Source: Taxillus chinensis (lineage: Eukaryota > Streptophyta > Magnoliopsida > Santalales > Loranthaceae). Taken from it: a stretch of DNA of 64,000 nucleotides. This document shows positions 42,984 through 53,562 of the stretch, in pieces. Under the pieces are notes generated by a model. The model was not told the DNA's origin. It saw only the letters and a list, made by a program, of their open reading frames with translations, and did not search any database. The DNA lies in NCBI GenBank assembly GCA_023512835.1, contig CM042087.1, forward strand, positions 52,322,265-52,386,264, in the 5' to 3' direction. The translations under genes were made by a program, and so were the position numbers. The stretch's first letter is position 1. The number at the start of each line of letters is the position of its first letter.

Positions 42984-45285
42984 ATGGCCGAAGAAAGCAG
43001 CATGCTATTCAACACTCGCCTTAACTCCGGGGGTGCACAAGAGCCCCTTCCAAATCGTAGTAGTAGTGAAAATGTTGATCCACCTCAACCTGCTGCTGCC
43101 GCTACTTCACAACTACGGAGTTCTAGCTTCACTCTAACAAAGTCACCCAAATTCACACCTGAGCTTTTCTCCCAGTGGAAAGCTCGCATAAGAATGTTCA
43201 TGGTCTGCCATGATCATCTCATGTGGCTATGTGTTCATCAGGAGATACCCACTCCATTGACTATCGGAGAACATGGAGTTAGAAGACCAAAGACTGATAC
43301 CGAACTCACCAATGATGAAAGAACCTGGCAGTGTGCCAACGAAAAGGCTCTGGCATATGTTACATTGTCTTTGGACTCCGAAGCTTTCACGGACGTCCAG
43401 GGCTGCACGACAGCGAAAGCTATCTGGGATAAACTAACAATCCTCTATGAGGGAAGTCAGTCCCAAATGCAGAACATTATCCGTACTCTCTGGTAGAAGT
43501 TTGAGAGTTTCGATCACAAACCGGGAAAATCACTCGAGAGCATCTATTGGAGATTCGGCAAGCTCATCCTTGAGCTGAAAACTGTCAATGAGCGTTATTC
43601 TCAATCTCATATCAATGACAAGTTCTTTCGCTCCTTGCCGGATCGCTACTACTCCAAACAACTCCAGATGCAATCCGATAAGAACTGGCAGTATGTTCCC
43701 CTTGAAGAACTATATGGAGCGCTACGGACTCACGAGGTCAGGTTTAAATACTCTGACCGGGACGAGAAAATAGCTCGGAAAGAAAAAGGGGTAGCTCTCA
43801 AAGCTACGGAATGTCTCAGCATACTTAGGAATGATGATACGAATGAGTCTGAGAATTTTGACTATGACGAGGAGGAGGAAATAGCTTTCCTTGTCAAATC
43901 CTTTGAGCGATTCCTATGGAAAAGCAGAAAAGGATTCAGGAGAGGCTCCTCATCATCTTTCCGAAGGAAGGAGTGACCGGAGTCCAGTTCCCAGGAATGC
44001 TACAACTGTGGGAAAACCGGTCACTAGGCCAAGGACTGCAAATCCAAATCTAAAGTGGCCGAGGAAAGTGACAAGGTAACTTCTTGCCGCTCCACCTCAG
44101 ACAACAGCAAGAACAAGAGGAAGGCGTTTGTCACAAAATACGTTAGTAGCTCGGAAGAAGAAGAGGAATCCTCAGATGATGAGCCAACTCCCAAGCCGAA
44201 CGTCTGCCTCATGGCAAATTCTGAGGTACCTTCGATCTCTGAGCTCATGAGTAAATTAGAATCTCTTATTATTGAATGTGATCATGAAAAGAATGAGAGA
44301 CTAATAATTACACAAATGTACAAAGATATGGAAAGTCAAAATAAACGTCTTGAGATTACTGTTGCTAGATTAGAAAAGGACATAACTGATTTCAGGAGTA
44401 AAGAGGCGTGGTATCATGATCTAAGAGCTGAAAATCACCTGCTAAATACCAACCTAACTGGCCTAAAAGTTATTATGAAGCGATTCGAAAATGAACTGGA
44501 ACAGGAAAAGGAAATAAATCGTAAGTGGGTAAAATCCGGAGAAATAGCCTCTACCTTTAGGACTGATCCTGACAACATCTAAGTCAAACCTGACCTAGGT
44601 TCCAAACAATTGACTTCCACACGTACCATGCGAGTGTCCTCCGGATTTCATTCCGAAACTAACCAACCTCTATCCTATTAGTACATCTAAACCGTTGAAT
44701 GGTTTCATTTTAGGTGGCACCATAGTCTATGACTGTGGAACCGAGGTTTATTCTTGTAGTTCCCAGGAGCGAGCACTTGTAACTAATGATGAAGGGAAGG
44801 CTGCTGCAGTTCAAGCCAAAACTGTAGCACCCAAAAAGAAAGGAAAGGCTAAGGCTAGCGCATCTAGGGCCAAGAGCGCGTCACCCAAACGCAATGGACT
44901 AGGCCATAGGGAACAGAGTAGAACGTCTGTAAAATCTAAGAGACCTGTATCCCTTGTTTGTACTCCACATTATAGTGTCTGTTCCATCTGTAGGGAAATA
45001 GGTCATTATCACTATGAATGTTGGAGTTTATCTGATAACTAACTTTGTAATCAAGTTCGTATTAATAAAGATCAGTTCATCAAAAAGGGTTCTTCGAGCA
45101 AAACAAAATCTAAATCTCAAAGGAGTGTCTCTCCCAAGAAAACCCAAGTAAAAGAAGCAGTTGAAACTAACAAATTAAAGTCAACCTGGAAAGCTAAAAT
45201 TCCTAGCAAAGTTAAATCCGGAAATGATGACACTACTGCTGTTCTTTCTAACCACCCGAAACAAGTTTGGGCACCAAAAGTGTAA
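42984..45285 (+). pseudogene. Gag of copia E, with stops
   Basis: ATG of MAEESSMLFNTRLNSGG. UBN2-type Gag to a TAG at 43494-43496, then the same frame resumes (KFESFDHKPGKSLESIYW). 43635-43976 carries SLPDRYYSKQLQ and an acidic patch. A TGA at 43974-43976 is shared with B. The knuckle CYNCGKTGH(stop)AKDC at 43998-44039 has TGG to TAG at 44025-44027. The coiled coil is open at 44055-44582. The second knuckle CSICREIGHYHYEC (near 44980-45020) is complete here. Gag ends at the TAA 45283-45285 that is conserved in A and B. Confidence 0.9.
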
Positions 45286-46975
45286 ACTGTTGTCTTTAAG
45301 GAGCATCTCTGGAATGCATTGCCGGATCACTTGAAGTTAAAGATCAATCAAAGCAAGTGGATCCTCGATAGTGGATGCTCCGAACATATGATGGGTGATC
45401 AGACTCTACTTGTTGAAGTTAATGACAAACGGGGTCCATCTGTTTCATATGGTGACAACAGCAAAGGTAAGACTGTCGGGTATGGCACTTTAACCAACGG
45501 CTGTGTATCAATCACTAGAGTTGCACTAGTCGAAGGCTTGAAGCATAATTTTCTAAGTGTTAGTAATTTATGTGACAAAGGATTTACTGTTTCCTTTATG
45601 TCCAACACCTGCACAGTAAGGGAGAACCTATATGGAGATGTTAAGTTATCCGGATCAAGAGATGTGGACATATACTCTGTGGTCTTAAGAAATAATTCTT
45701 CTGACCCTGTATGCTTCCTCACTACAACATCAGATGAAGAAAGTTGGCTATGGCACAAGCAATGCGCACATTTAAACTTTAAGACATTGTCTAAGTTAGC
45801 ATCGCTTGATCTGGTCACTGGTCTACCTAAACATAAATACTCCAGAGACACTCTCTGTAGAGAATGCCAACTTGGCAAACAAACCAAACATAGTTTTAAG
45901 AGCAAATCAGTTAATTCAATAACTGATCCTCTACAACTTCTTCATATGGACCTTAGTGGTCTCATTTCTGTTCCTTCACTAGCTGGTGCGAGATATACCC
46001 TTGTGGTTATCGATGATTTCACTAGGTACACATGGGTGATGTTCCTGAAATCTAAGGATCAAACTTTTGAGCATCTTGTAGATCTTTTCAACTGGATAAG
46101 TAACTCACAAGGACTGAGCATTAAGTGCATCAAGAGTGATCATGATACAAAATTTGATTTTTCAGATATGAGATCATATTGTTCTGAACAGGGCATTCAG
46201 CACGACTTCTCTGCGCCCAGAACTCCACAACAACATGGGGTAGCCGAGTGCAAGAATCGCACTTTAATCGAGGCTGGCAGATCCATGTTAGCAGGGGCAA
46301 AGCTTCCTCTCAGTCTATGAGCTGAAGCTGTGTCCACTGCATGCTATGTTCAGAATAGAACTCTAATAAATAAACTTACCATGAAAATACCCTATGAGAT
46401 GTGGAGAGGACGAAAGCCCTCGATTTCACATTTCAGAGCTTTTAGGTGTACTTGCTACATATTGAACAACGGTAAAGAACCCCGGAATAAATTTGAACCA
46501 AAATCTGATGATGGGATTTTTGTCAGATACTCATTACATAGCAAGGCTTATCGAGTCTTCAATAGAAAACTTTTTAAAGTTGAAGAATCTATCCATGTGA
46601 CCTTTGATGAAGCTAACTTAGATTGGTCAAAAGTTGCTTCTTCAAGTTCTAATGTACAGGTTCAGGATAACAACATCGACTATTCAAAGTTTAGGAATGT
46701 TCCTGTCACACATACTGATTTACCACGCGGCACCAGTGAAGGACAAAGAAATGATGTTGATGATGCTACAGATGATTCCGACTCAAGACTACCATTAAAC
46801 TCCGGACATATTCTTACAGATATCCAACATTTCGGAGTACCTTCAAGTCCGTCCGAACCAGTTAATACTGAAAGCAACAGTGTCAAAGAACCACTAAGTT
46901 CTTCTAAAGCTGCTAATACGGAAACATCTGGTTCGGAAGAAGCTCAACCAGCGGATATACCTGAACCACCTAATC
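45286..46975 (+). pseudogene. Protease and integrase of copia E, interrupted by G
   Basis: Open for 333 codons (45319-46320). Protease WILDSGCSEHMMGDQ. Pre-integrase with HKQCAHLNFKTLSKL and CRECQLGKQ. Integrase core with HMDLSGLISV (Asp), IKSDHDTKFDFS (Asp) and QQHGVAECKNR (Glu kept, the neighbouring Arg changed to Cys). A TGA at 46318-46320 breaks it, and the same frame resumes with AEAVSTACYVQNRT. The C-terminal segment (NRKLFKVEESIHVTFDEANL, Ser-rich linker) reads to PEPPNL, where G entered after TAATC (46971-46975). RT follows beyond G. Confidence 0.92.
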
Positions 46976-47406
46976 TGTAAGGACCCGTACCTTGAGTTAG
47001 TCAGTTTTGCCTCCTGAGTAGAGTTTTTCTAGATTTTGACCTAGTAAGTGGACTCCAATGAATTCACGTGCAAAAGGAAAGATGCTTAGAATGATGTCCT
47101 CTATCTACCACAGAAGTTTCAGGCCAAATGGACATGTATGTGAGGTGCACGTGATATGGGTCCAATTCACGTGCAAGTGTGGTTGTCTTCTAAATGATGC
47201 AAGGAGGCTAGGGGTGAAGTTTGAGAGCATTTGGAGTGCATATGGAGTTGCACGTGAATTGGAGAATTCACGTGCAAATTGGCGTGCAGGCATATTTTTG
47301 TATGGTTCCCTTGGTTTTGACATTCTAATGAACTTTCTCCAAAGGACCATGTTGAAATTCTGAGTATTTTGGCCTATATGGGTGCGGAAAGGTGCTAACT
47401 TGTGTG

Positions 47407-47465
47407 ATCAAAACTACGTCGTTTTGATGCTGGGATTCACTTAATCAAAACTACGTCGTTTTGAT
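47407..47465. promoter_or_regulatory. Paired ACGT palindromes of the G LTR
   Basis: Two near-perfect 22-bp palindromes, ATCAAAACTACGTCGTTTTGAT, with starts 37 bp apart and just upstream of the TATA box. The ACGT core is the type bound by bZIP factors. The 3' LTR has the same pair near 53996-54053. Function is inferred from position. Confidence 0.6.
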
Positions 47466-47476
47466 GGTGTGTTGTC

Positions 47477-47484
47477 TATATAAG
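47477..47484 (+). promoter_or_regulatory. TATA box of the G 5' LTR
   Basis: TATATAAG in TGTCTATATAAGGAGG, 12 bp after the second palindrome; repeated in the 3' LTR near 54065. Confidence 0.65.
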
Positions 47485-47830
47485 GAGGAGAAGCTCTCTG
47501 TTTTAGGTTTAGGGTTCTCTTCAGCTGCTGCAGCCATCGTAGAGAGAGAGAGAGCTAGAGAGGGAGAAGGAAGGGGAGTTGCTGGTTGCTGCCGGAGCAT
47601 CTTGCGTGGGGAGGACGGCGTTTAGTGCGGGAGCAAGGAAGATCTGTTGTAAGGTAGGGATTCTGTTTTCTTATACCTAATCCGGGGTTAGGCCCTGTGG
47701 TGAATTACCCGTTGGATATTGTCCTTGTTATCATACTATTTATATGTAAATTCATATAGGTGTGATCTCCTATATGAATGTTGGCCTTCAATGGCGTGTT
47801 GTTTGGATATATGTATATATGCCGTGAAGT

Positions 47831-48011
47831 GTTTGACATAATGCCTGTGAGGCCGTGCATGTTATATGTTTGAGGTAATGCCAGGGAGGTGTGCATGTTA
47901 TGTGTTTGAGGTAATGCCTGTGAGGCCGTGCATGTTATGTGTTTGAGGTAATGCCTGTGAGGCTGTGCATGTTATGTGTTTGAGGTAATGCCTGTGAGGC
48001 CACGCACGTCC
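47831..48011 (+). repeat. 37-bp minisatellite of the G LTR
   Basis: Five imperfect units of type GTTTGAGGTAATGCCTGTGA followed by GGCCGTGCATGTTATGT. The 3' LTR array is at 54421-54604. It lies in transcribed R/U5 sequence. Confidence 0.9.
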
Positions 48012-48160
48012 AGTGTGTTGGATTATGTCTGTGTGGCTGGGTTTATGAGCTTGTGGATATATGCATGCTAAGTGTTCGATGTTATTCCTGTGTGACTAAG
48101 CAAACTAAGTGTTTGATGTTATGCCTGTATGGCCATGTGTGCTGCGTGTTTGCTTGTACA

Positions 48161-48372
48161 CCCGGTGGCTGTGGAAGCCCGGGACTATTTTATGGAACCT
48201 GGTGGCTGTGGAAGCTCGGGACTGTTTTGTGGAACCCGGTGGCTATGGAAGCCCGGGACTGTTTTGTGGAACCCGGTGGGCATGGAAGCCTTGGGATGTT
48301 TGTGGGACCCGGTGGTGTGGAAGCCTGGGACTGTTCTTGAAACCCGGTGGCTGTGGAAGCCCGGGAGTGTTT
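48161..48372 (+). repeat. CCCGGTGG minisatellite of the G LTR
   Basis: About six units of roughly 36 bp of type CCCGGTGGCTGTGGAAGCCC then GGGACTGTTTTGTGGAA. The 3' LTR array (about 54753-54985) differs in unit sequence and spacing. The long frames across it are by-products of the repeat. Confidence 0.9.
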
Positions 48373-48859
48373 ATGTACCAGCCCATGTATGATTGTGTTT
48401 CTTGTTATAGCTTTGTAACTATATTTGGTGGAATAATTATAACACGACACGACACTTGTACACAAGGCATGTAGATATTAGGTGCATGGGATGGGTTGGG
48501 GAGACATGATCCCTCTTGAGCTGGTTGCTCACCCCTCCTACCATGTTGTTTTCTTTACGGAACCTACCAGGGCGTTAGGTGGGACCCCAAGGTGGAAGAC
48601 CTTATTTATTTTATTGTTTATGTTATTTTATTATGGGAACTGATGTAACCCCAATGGGGATGGATTGAAAAGAAAACTTTGTATTAAAGACTGATTTGGT
48701 TTGTGGACTACTTGATGGACTTTATTTTTCTTGAATGTGTTGTGAATGTTTAAAATGTTCAATTCTTGGTTTGTATCCTAACCCCTTTGCCCTCCGTGTG
48801 GGTAAAAAGGGGAGTCACGTACCGGTTTCCTCGGGTTGGAAATCCGGGGCGTGACAATA

Positions 48860-48870
48860 TGGTATCGAGC
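48860..48870 (+). other. Primer binding site of element G
   Basis: TGGTATCGAGC three bases after the LTR end, a variant of the tRNA-Met-type site TGGTATCAGAGC missing one A. F has TGGTATTAGAGC here. Confidence 0.75.
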
Positions 48871-49676
48871 ATGGTCTAGTTGGCCTAGGGTAGTGGGCGG
48901 ACTTGGTTATCTTGAGTCCTTTGGAGGAGCCTGGAGGGACATGCCTGATCAACATGGTCCTCTTTGAGCCTCCAAGGTGTACTTGGGGTAGTCCAGTCTT
49001 GTGGTAGGATTTGCATGCATTGGCATTAGGGCACTAGTTGCATTGGTTGTTGTATGTGAAGGTGTGGATACCTGTGAAAATTTTAATTGTGATAAAAGAA
49101 AAATATGAATAATGTGATAAGGTGAGAACTGTGCAACTCTGATTTTATTTGAAGTACCTTGAGCATGACTACAAGGAAAGGTCCTTGTTTAACTGAACTG
49201 TGTGCTTATGGAATGGATGCTTGTGCAATGTGGTTTAATGAGAACTGAAATGTGTGCAATGTGTGTAATTGCATGGATAAAAGGTTTGAACATGATAAAA
49301 TTTCAATTGTGCAACTCAAATTTTGTGATGGTTCGAGCATGAAAACATGGAAAAGAATTTGTGGTATTGAACCTGAGTACTTGCGAACGTGAAGATTGTG
49401 AAATGTGAACTGTTAATAAAATAAAATAATAATAATCAAGAAAGAAATAAATAAATAAATACATTAAATTAAATATGTAATAATGTTGGTGTTCTGTGAA
49501 GGATTGAGCATGTGTTAAGCCGATGGAGTGTAAATTTGTTTGGCATGGTGTGCAATAAACAAGGTTATGAGCAATGTGGTGGAGTGTAAATTTGTATAGT
49601 CTGTGAGATTTGTTTGGCAAATTTGTAAATTTGTGTGGTAATAATGCGTCTTATAGCTTAAGCCGCTTAGTCGGTA

Positions 49677-50343
49677 GTGGTCTTGCGATTGTTGGGATCA
49701 TTTAGTGTTAATCTGGGAGCACTATCTTTTCGCTTAACCAATGTTTCGGAAACTATAAGCCGTGCGACTATTGAGGTAACGAGAGGAGGCCGCGACCCAG
49801 GTTGGGCAAGTGAGAGAGCTGCAGTGAAGGTGATAGACAAATCACGGCGAGAGGTTGGCGTCTTGAGCTCGATTATTCCAGAGGTGAGGGATGCGATTCG
49901 ACAACGATCGGGGAGCGAGGTACGCCGAGAGCTGTCGCCCTCAACACCCCCCGTTTGAGTCCTGTTTCTCAAAAGATTGCGCTTGTTGTGGACAACCGGG
50001 CACTGGAACAGAGATGTGCCAAGGAGCAATCCGGTGTTGCCTCTGTGGAAAAGTAGGACGTCTTCGTACGATCTGTTTTAGTAGGACCGGAAGTGATGCT
50101 AGGGGATTGGCTCGGCGAGCTAGGGGTAAAGCTCAACGCCGAGTCCCGATTTGGAGGCAGGAGGACTACCCAGTGAGGCCAGTGGAAAAGCAAGACAGAA
50201 CTTCATTCATGGTATCGTGCCCCTTTGGTGGGTTGTCGGTTGAGTCTCGTACTAGTTATGTGAGGCAGGGTGGACTTTATCATGTCCAGTTTGAGTTAGC
50301 ATTTCGAATGGATGTGGTTGGTGACCTGTTAGGGAATAAATAA
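49677..50343 (+). pseudogene. Decayed Gag-like remnant in G
   Basis: Two overlapping open stretches (49677-49958 and 49891-50343). The second contains CACCGQPGTGTEMC and CCLCGKVGRLRTIC. Both keep the Cys spacing of CX2CX4HX4C knuckles, but the His is Thr in one and Arg in the other. No capsid core can be recognised. I read it as the tail of a Gag that has lost zinc binding; a chance match cannot be excluded for the first part. Confidence 0.45.
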
Positions 50344-53130
50344 GTAAAAAGAGTAAATATAGATTTATAACGCTAGAAGAATAATAAGTAACTAATGAGT
50401 ATCTGGGTGTTGATTTTATAAGTGAGTGATATTCAATTTTGGCACATGTGAATAATCAAAGTAACCAAATCTTGTAGGCAACCCTTCTTCTAGTGGGAGG
50501 GAATTTAGACTGGCTAGCTAGTAGAGCTTGAGGTGTGAGGTGATGGCTTGTGAGTTATTGTGTGACACCTCCTTGGCAACCTTGATTAATAGAAATATGT
50601 TCTTCAGCGGATAGAGGTGTGTGTTGGAGTACTGCTTAAAAGGGATATTCCTATGGTTACTTTTCTTTTCCAAGCGTTGTGGTTGAGGGGAAAACGCAGC
50701 TAGTATAGCCTGCTCTTAGAGTCTTTGAAGCGTTATCTTGTTGGCTAGAGTGGTCGTTGCAAGTTCTGGTTAATAACTATATGGGTGTTCTGGGTTCTCA
50801 GATGGTCAAGCAGTGGCCATGTGTCATGTTTATCGAGTGTGAAAGACCATGAGTGATGTTCTTAGAACATGTTGTGAAATGGGGATGCACACGTGTAAAA
50901 TGTGAAGTGTTCTGGAGCTCAACTATCGGCTATGAGTGGGTTTTGAGGGTTATGCCTGGTGCATCAACTTGGTAAAAAGAGGTAAGCAAGTGAGATTTGG
51001 CAGGCCTTGTTCGGGCTATCTTTCTCTAGGGACTAAGGGTGTGCTTTTGCGTGGTAGGGCCATTCCTTCGGTTCGTATCTTGTGGGAGTAGGCTTAGAGG
51101 AGGAGAGAAGGTGTAAGGCTGGTACGTTCTACTCGTCAGGTGTCTTGTGTTCCGTTGCTTGTGTTGCAAATGTGCTGGAAATTTGGTATTGTGTTGTTGT
51201 ATGTATTGCATTCGTGGTAAAGGTATACAACAGAGTTACTACATGTGGGTGTTGTGACATGTGCGTAGAGAAGGATGAGGTGTAGTGTATTAGAATATTA
51301 AATGCGGTGTGAGGATGAAGGTGAAGGAGAGTGTTCTAGGTGATGTTGTGTATGTTATACCTTGTCTAGTGCGATGGCCGGCTAAGCTAAATATTAAAGT
51401 GTTGTTGTCTGGAAAAAGGTTGTTTGATGCCCAGAGTTGAGTCGGTTGTGACATTTTTGCTTGGACGGGGTGTTAGTGCTACTCCTTGAGGAGAGATTTA
51501 TGTCGGACAGATGTCACAAAGGTGTATGTTTTAGAGCAGTGGTGGTAGACGGATGACCTCCATCTGTACTCCTTGGAAACCTTTCATGTGCAGTATAACG
51601 GGGTAAGTGAGATGGTTCATGCCATCAAGGTGTTGGGGTGTTTGGGAGTAACGTGGAAGTCCCGAATCAGGAGTTTGCATGTCTTGTTTCTTATGCCTAC
51701 CCGGAGGAATTGTAGTGACCACCTTAAACGAGGGTTAAAGCCTGAGTATTTCTTGGCCCATTTGAGTGTTTCATTGGTGTGTAGGAATAGAACGTGATGG
51801 TTGGTATGGCGGAGATGGTGGGAGATTCCCTTGTGACTGTGAGTGGTGACACGAGAGGATTCCGTTGTTGTCATGTTGCAGGTAGGAGAGTTTTCCATGG
51901 TGGAGAGAACTATGTTGTTGGTACCTACCCATCGTCAAAGGATTCCTATCGCATGGAATGTCTGTTGATCGAGTAAGGCGTTATCACTTGGGTTGTAACG
52001 AAGCCTCGGTTCGTGAAGGCTGTGTGGGACCTTGGTGGATCCCTATCCTGACCGTAGTCGAGAGGTGTTATTTGTGTGGCGTTCTGGTTCATGGGATTCT
52101 TTGGTAGATTCTCACCGTTGGTGACCGGTGTTAGCCCGATCGTAGTTTTTAGTCTTGCCGTGGTTGTGTCTGGTCATGAATTTGTCATCCCCTGGGCTCC
52201 ATTGGGCATCATGTTGGATGTAACCGAATGGAAACTTCATCCTAGTATAGTTGTGTCCTGGATTGTCAATTGTGGCAAGCCATCATTGGTGCTGGTTGGG
52301 TTTTAATGTGGCTTGCTAGCAGATGTATTCTTCGGATCCCTAAGCCTGTTCTACGTTCGCGTGAGGGGATTCAACTTGTGATGCTTGTCTGCTTTGGTGA
52401 TATCAAATGTGGCACCGTGATTGTGGTTTACATCATGCTCTTATCCCGTTTATTTGTTTTTCATTGTGGCCTCCTGGTGCTTGCTTTGTAAGGGTGAGGT
52501 CTACATCTCGGGGTGTCGCGAGTTCTTGTTGGGGTACCGTTAATTGGGGAGTGTTGGTTCTATTGTGACGCGCGTAGGCTAATGGTGTTGGCCTTGTTCG
52601 GTTGTTGGGGTCTTAGCGAATTTGTGGGAGGTTTCTGACCTCACTGTTGTCCGACTTGCTCACATGAGTTGTTGTCAGCGCGCTACTTAACTACGCTCTA
52701 GTTCTTGATATGCTCTTGCGTGTTACGCTAGTGTTGGCTAAATGGAGGTACTCCTTTGGAGCGTACTAACAATGTTAGTATTTGTTAATGCATTTTGTAT
52801 TGCTTTGATCTCATTGTGGTGTTTGCAATTGGGTTTCTCTTTTCGAGGACGAAAAGTCCAAAGGTGGGAAGGTTGTGAGGGAACTTCCAACGGATGTGTT
52901 TGTATGGTGTTGGCGGATGGGCAGTGGAACATTAAATGTGCAGTAGTGTTTGTGCTGTGAGTTGATCTGTGACCGAGGTGATTTGTTAAACGTGTTGGGG
53001 ATGGGAGTATATGTCTCACACCGTCGTGCCATGTACTTACTTCGACACGTGTTATGTGTGTTTTTGTGTGATATCTTCAGTCGCAGGTATGTGGATGGTT
53101 GTGGGCAAGGTGCATCAGCTTGTGCGTTAT
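50344..53130 (+). other. Non-coding interior of G
   Basis: About 2.8 kb, rich in G and T on the plus strand, with no frame above about 95 codons and no recognisable pol motif. A copy of the tail word TTTTCGAGGACGAAAAGTCC occurs at about 52838-52860, far from the true end. Whatever pol was here has decayed or been replaced. Confidence 0.6.
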
Positions 53131-53149
53131 GGAAGGTGTGTTATCTTTT

Positions 53150-53241
53150 CGAGGACGGCATGTCCTGCGAAATACACATGGGAACGTAAGTCCGTGATGC
53201 GTGAGCAGCACCCGGAATTGTTCGATGACGAACAATCTTAA
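53150..53241 (+). pseudogene. Chromodomain-tail remnant of G
   Basis: The frame reads YTWERKSVMREQHPELFDD, homologous to ETWERESMMREQHPELFED at the end of F pol (26117-26190). Upstream chromodomain residues are not recognisable. It shows that G descends from a chromovirus with integrase. Confidence 0.8.
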
Positions 53242-53549
53242 GCGTGGGAGGTGGCTGTTGGCCAAGGGATAGTGATGTTTTCTTGTGATGTGTTTTCTTG
53301 TATTAGTTGATGTATTTGTATTGTCTTGACATGTTCTTATTTGTGATGTGCCTTGAGATGTGTATTCGTGCCATGTGGACATGTGTTATGTGCATTATTG
53401 TGGTTATGGATTATGGTGGTACTGTTATGTCTTTGTTGTCTTGTGTGTGGTGTATGACCCATTTGGGTGTTGTGGCTCGCCGTGTGGCAAATGGGTAGCT
53501 TGTGTTTGTTTTCCTCTTATGTCATTTCTTTTCGAGGACGAAAAGTCTT

Positions 53550-53562
53550 AAGGGGGAGAGGA
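53550..53562 (+). other. Polypurine tract of element G
   Basis: AAGGGGGAGAGGA-type tract directly before the 3' LTR, preceded by TTTTCGAGGACGAAAAGTCT. Confidence 0.88.

Larger units (their letters stand above)
46976..48856 (+). repeat. 5' LTR of element G
   Basis: 1881 bp, TGTAAGGACCCG to GGGGCGTGACA. Order of internal signals: five CACGTG (47065, 47148, 47168, 47251, 47269), two copies of the palindrome ATCAAAACTACGTCGTTTTGAT (47407-47428, 47444-47465), a TATA box, a GA-rich leader, then two minisatellites (47831-48011 and 48161-48372). Confidence 0.95.

Noticed and set aside
48053..48474. Several overlapping frames rich in Gly, Pro, Trp and Cys in the G LTR
   Set aside because: They translate the CCCGGTGG minisatellite in all frames, lie wholly in an LTR, and are broken differently in the second LTR (54654-55078).
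51026..53551. Small frames in the interior of G
   Set aside because: Chance frames in GT-rich decayed sequence; only the tail at 53150-53241 has recognisable homology.
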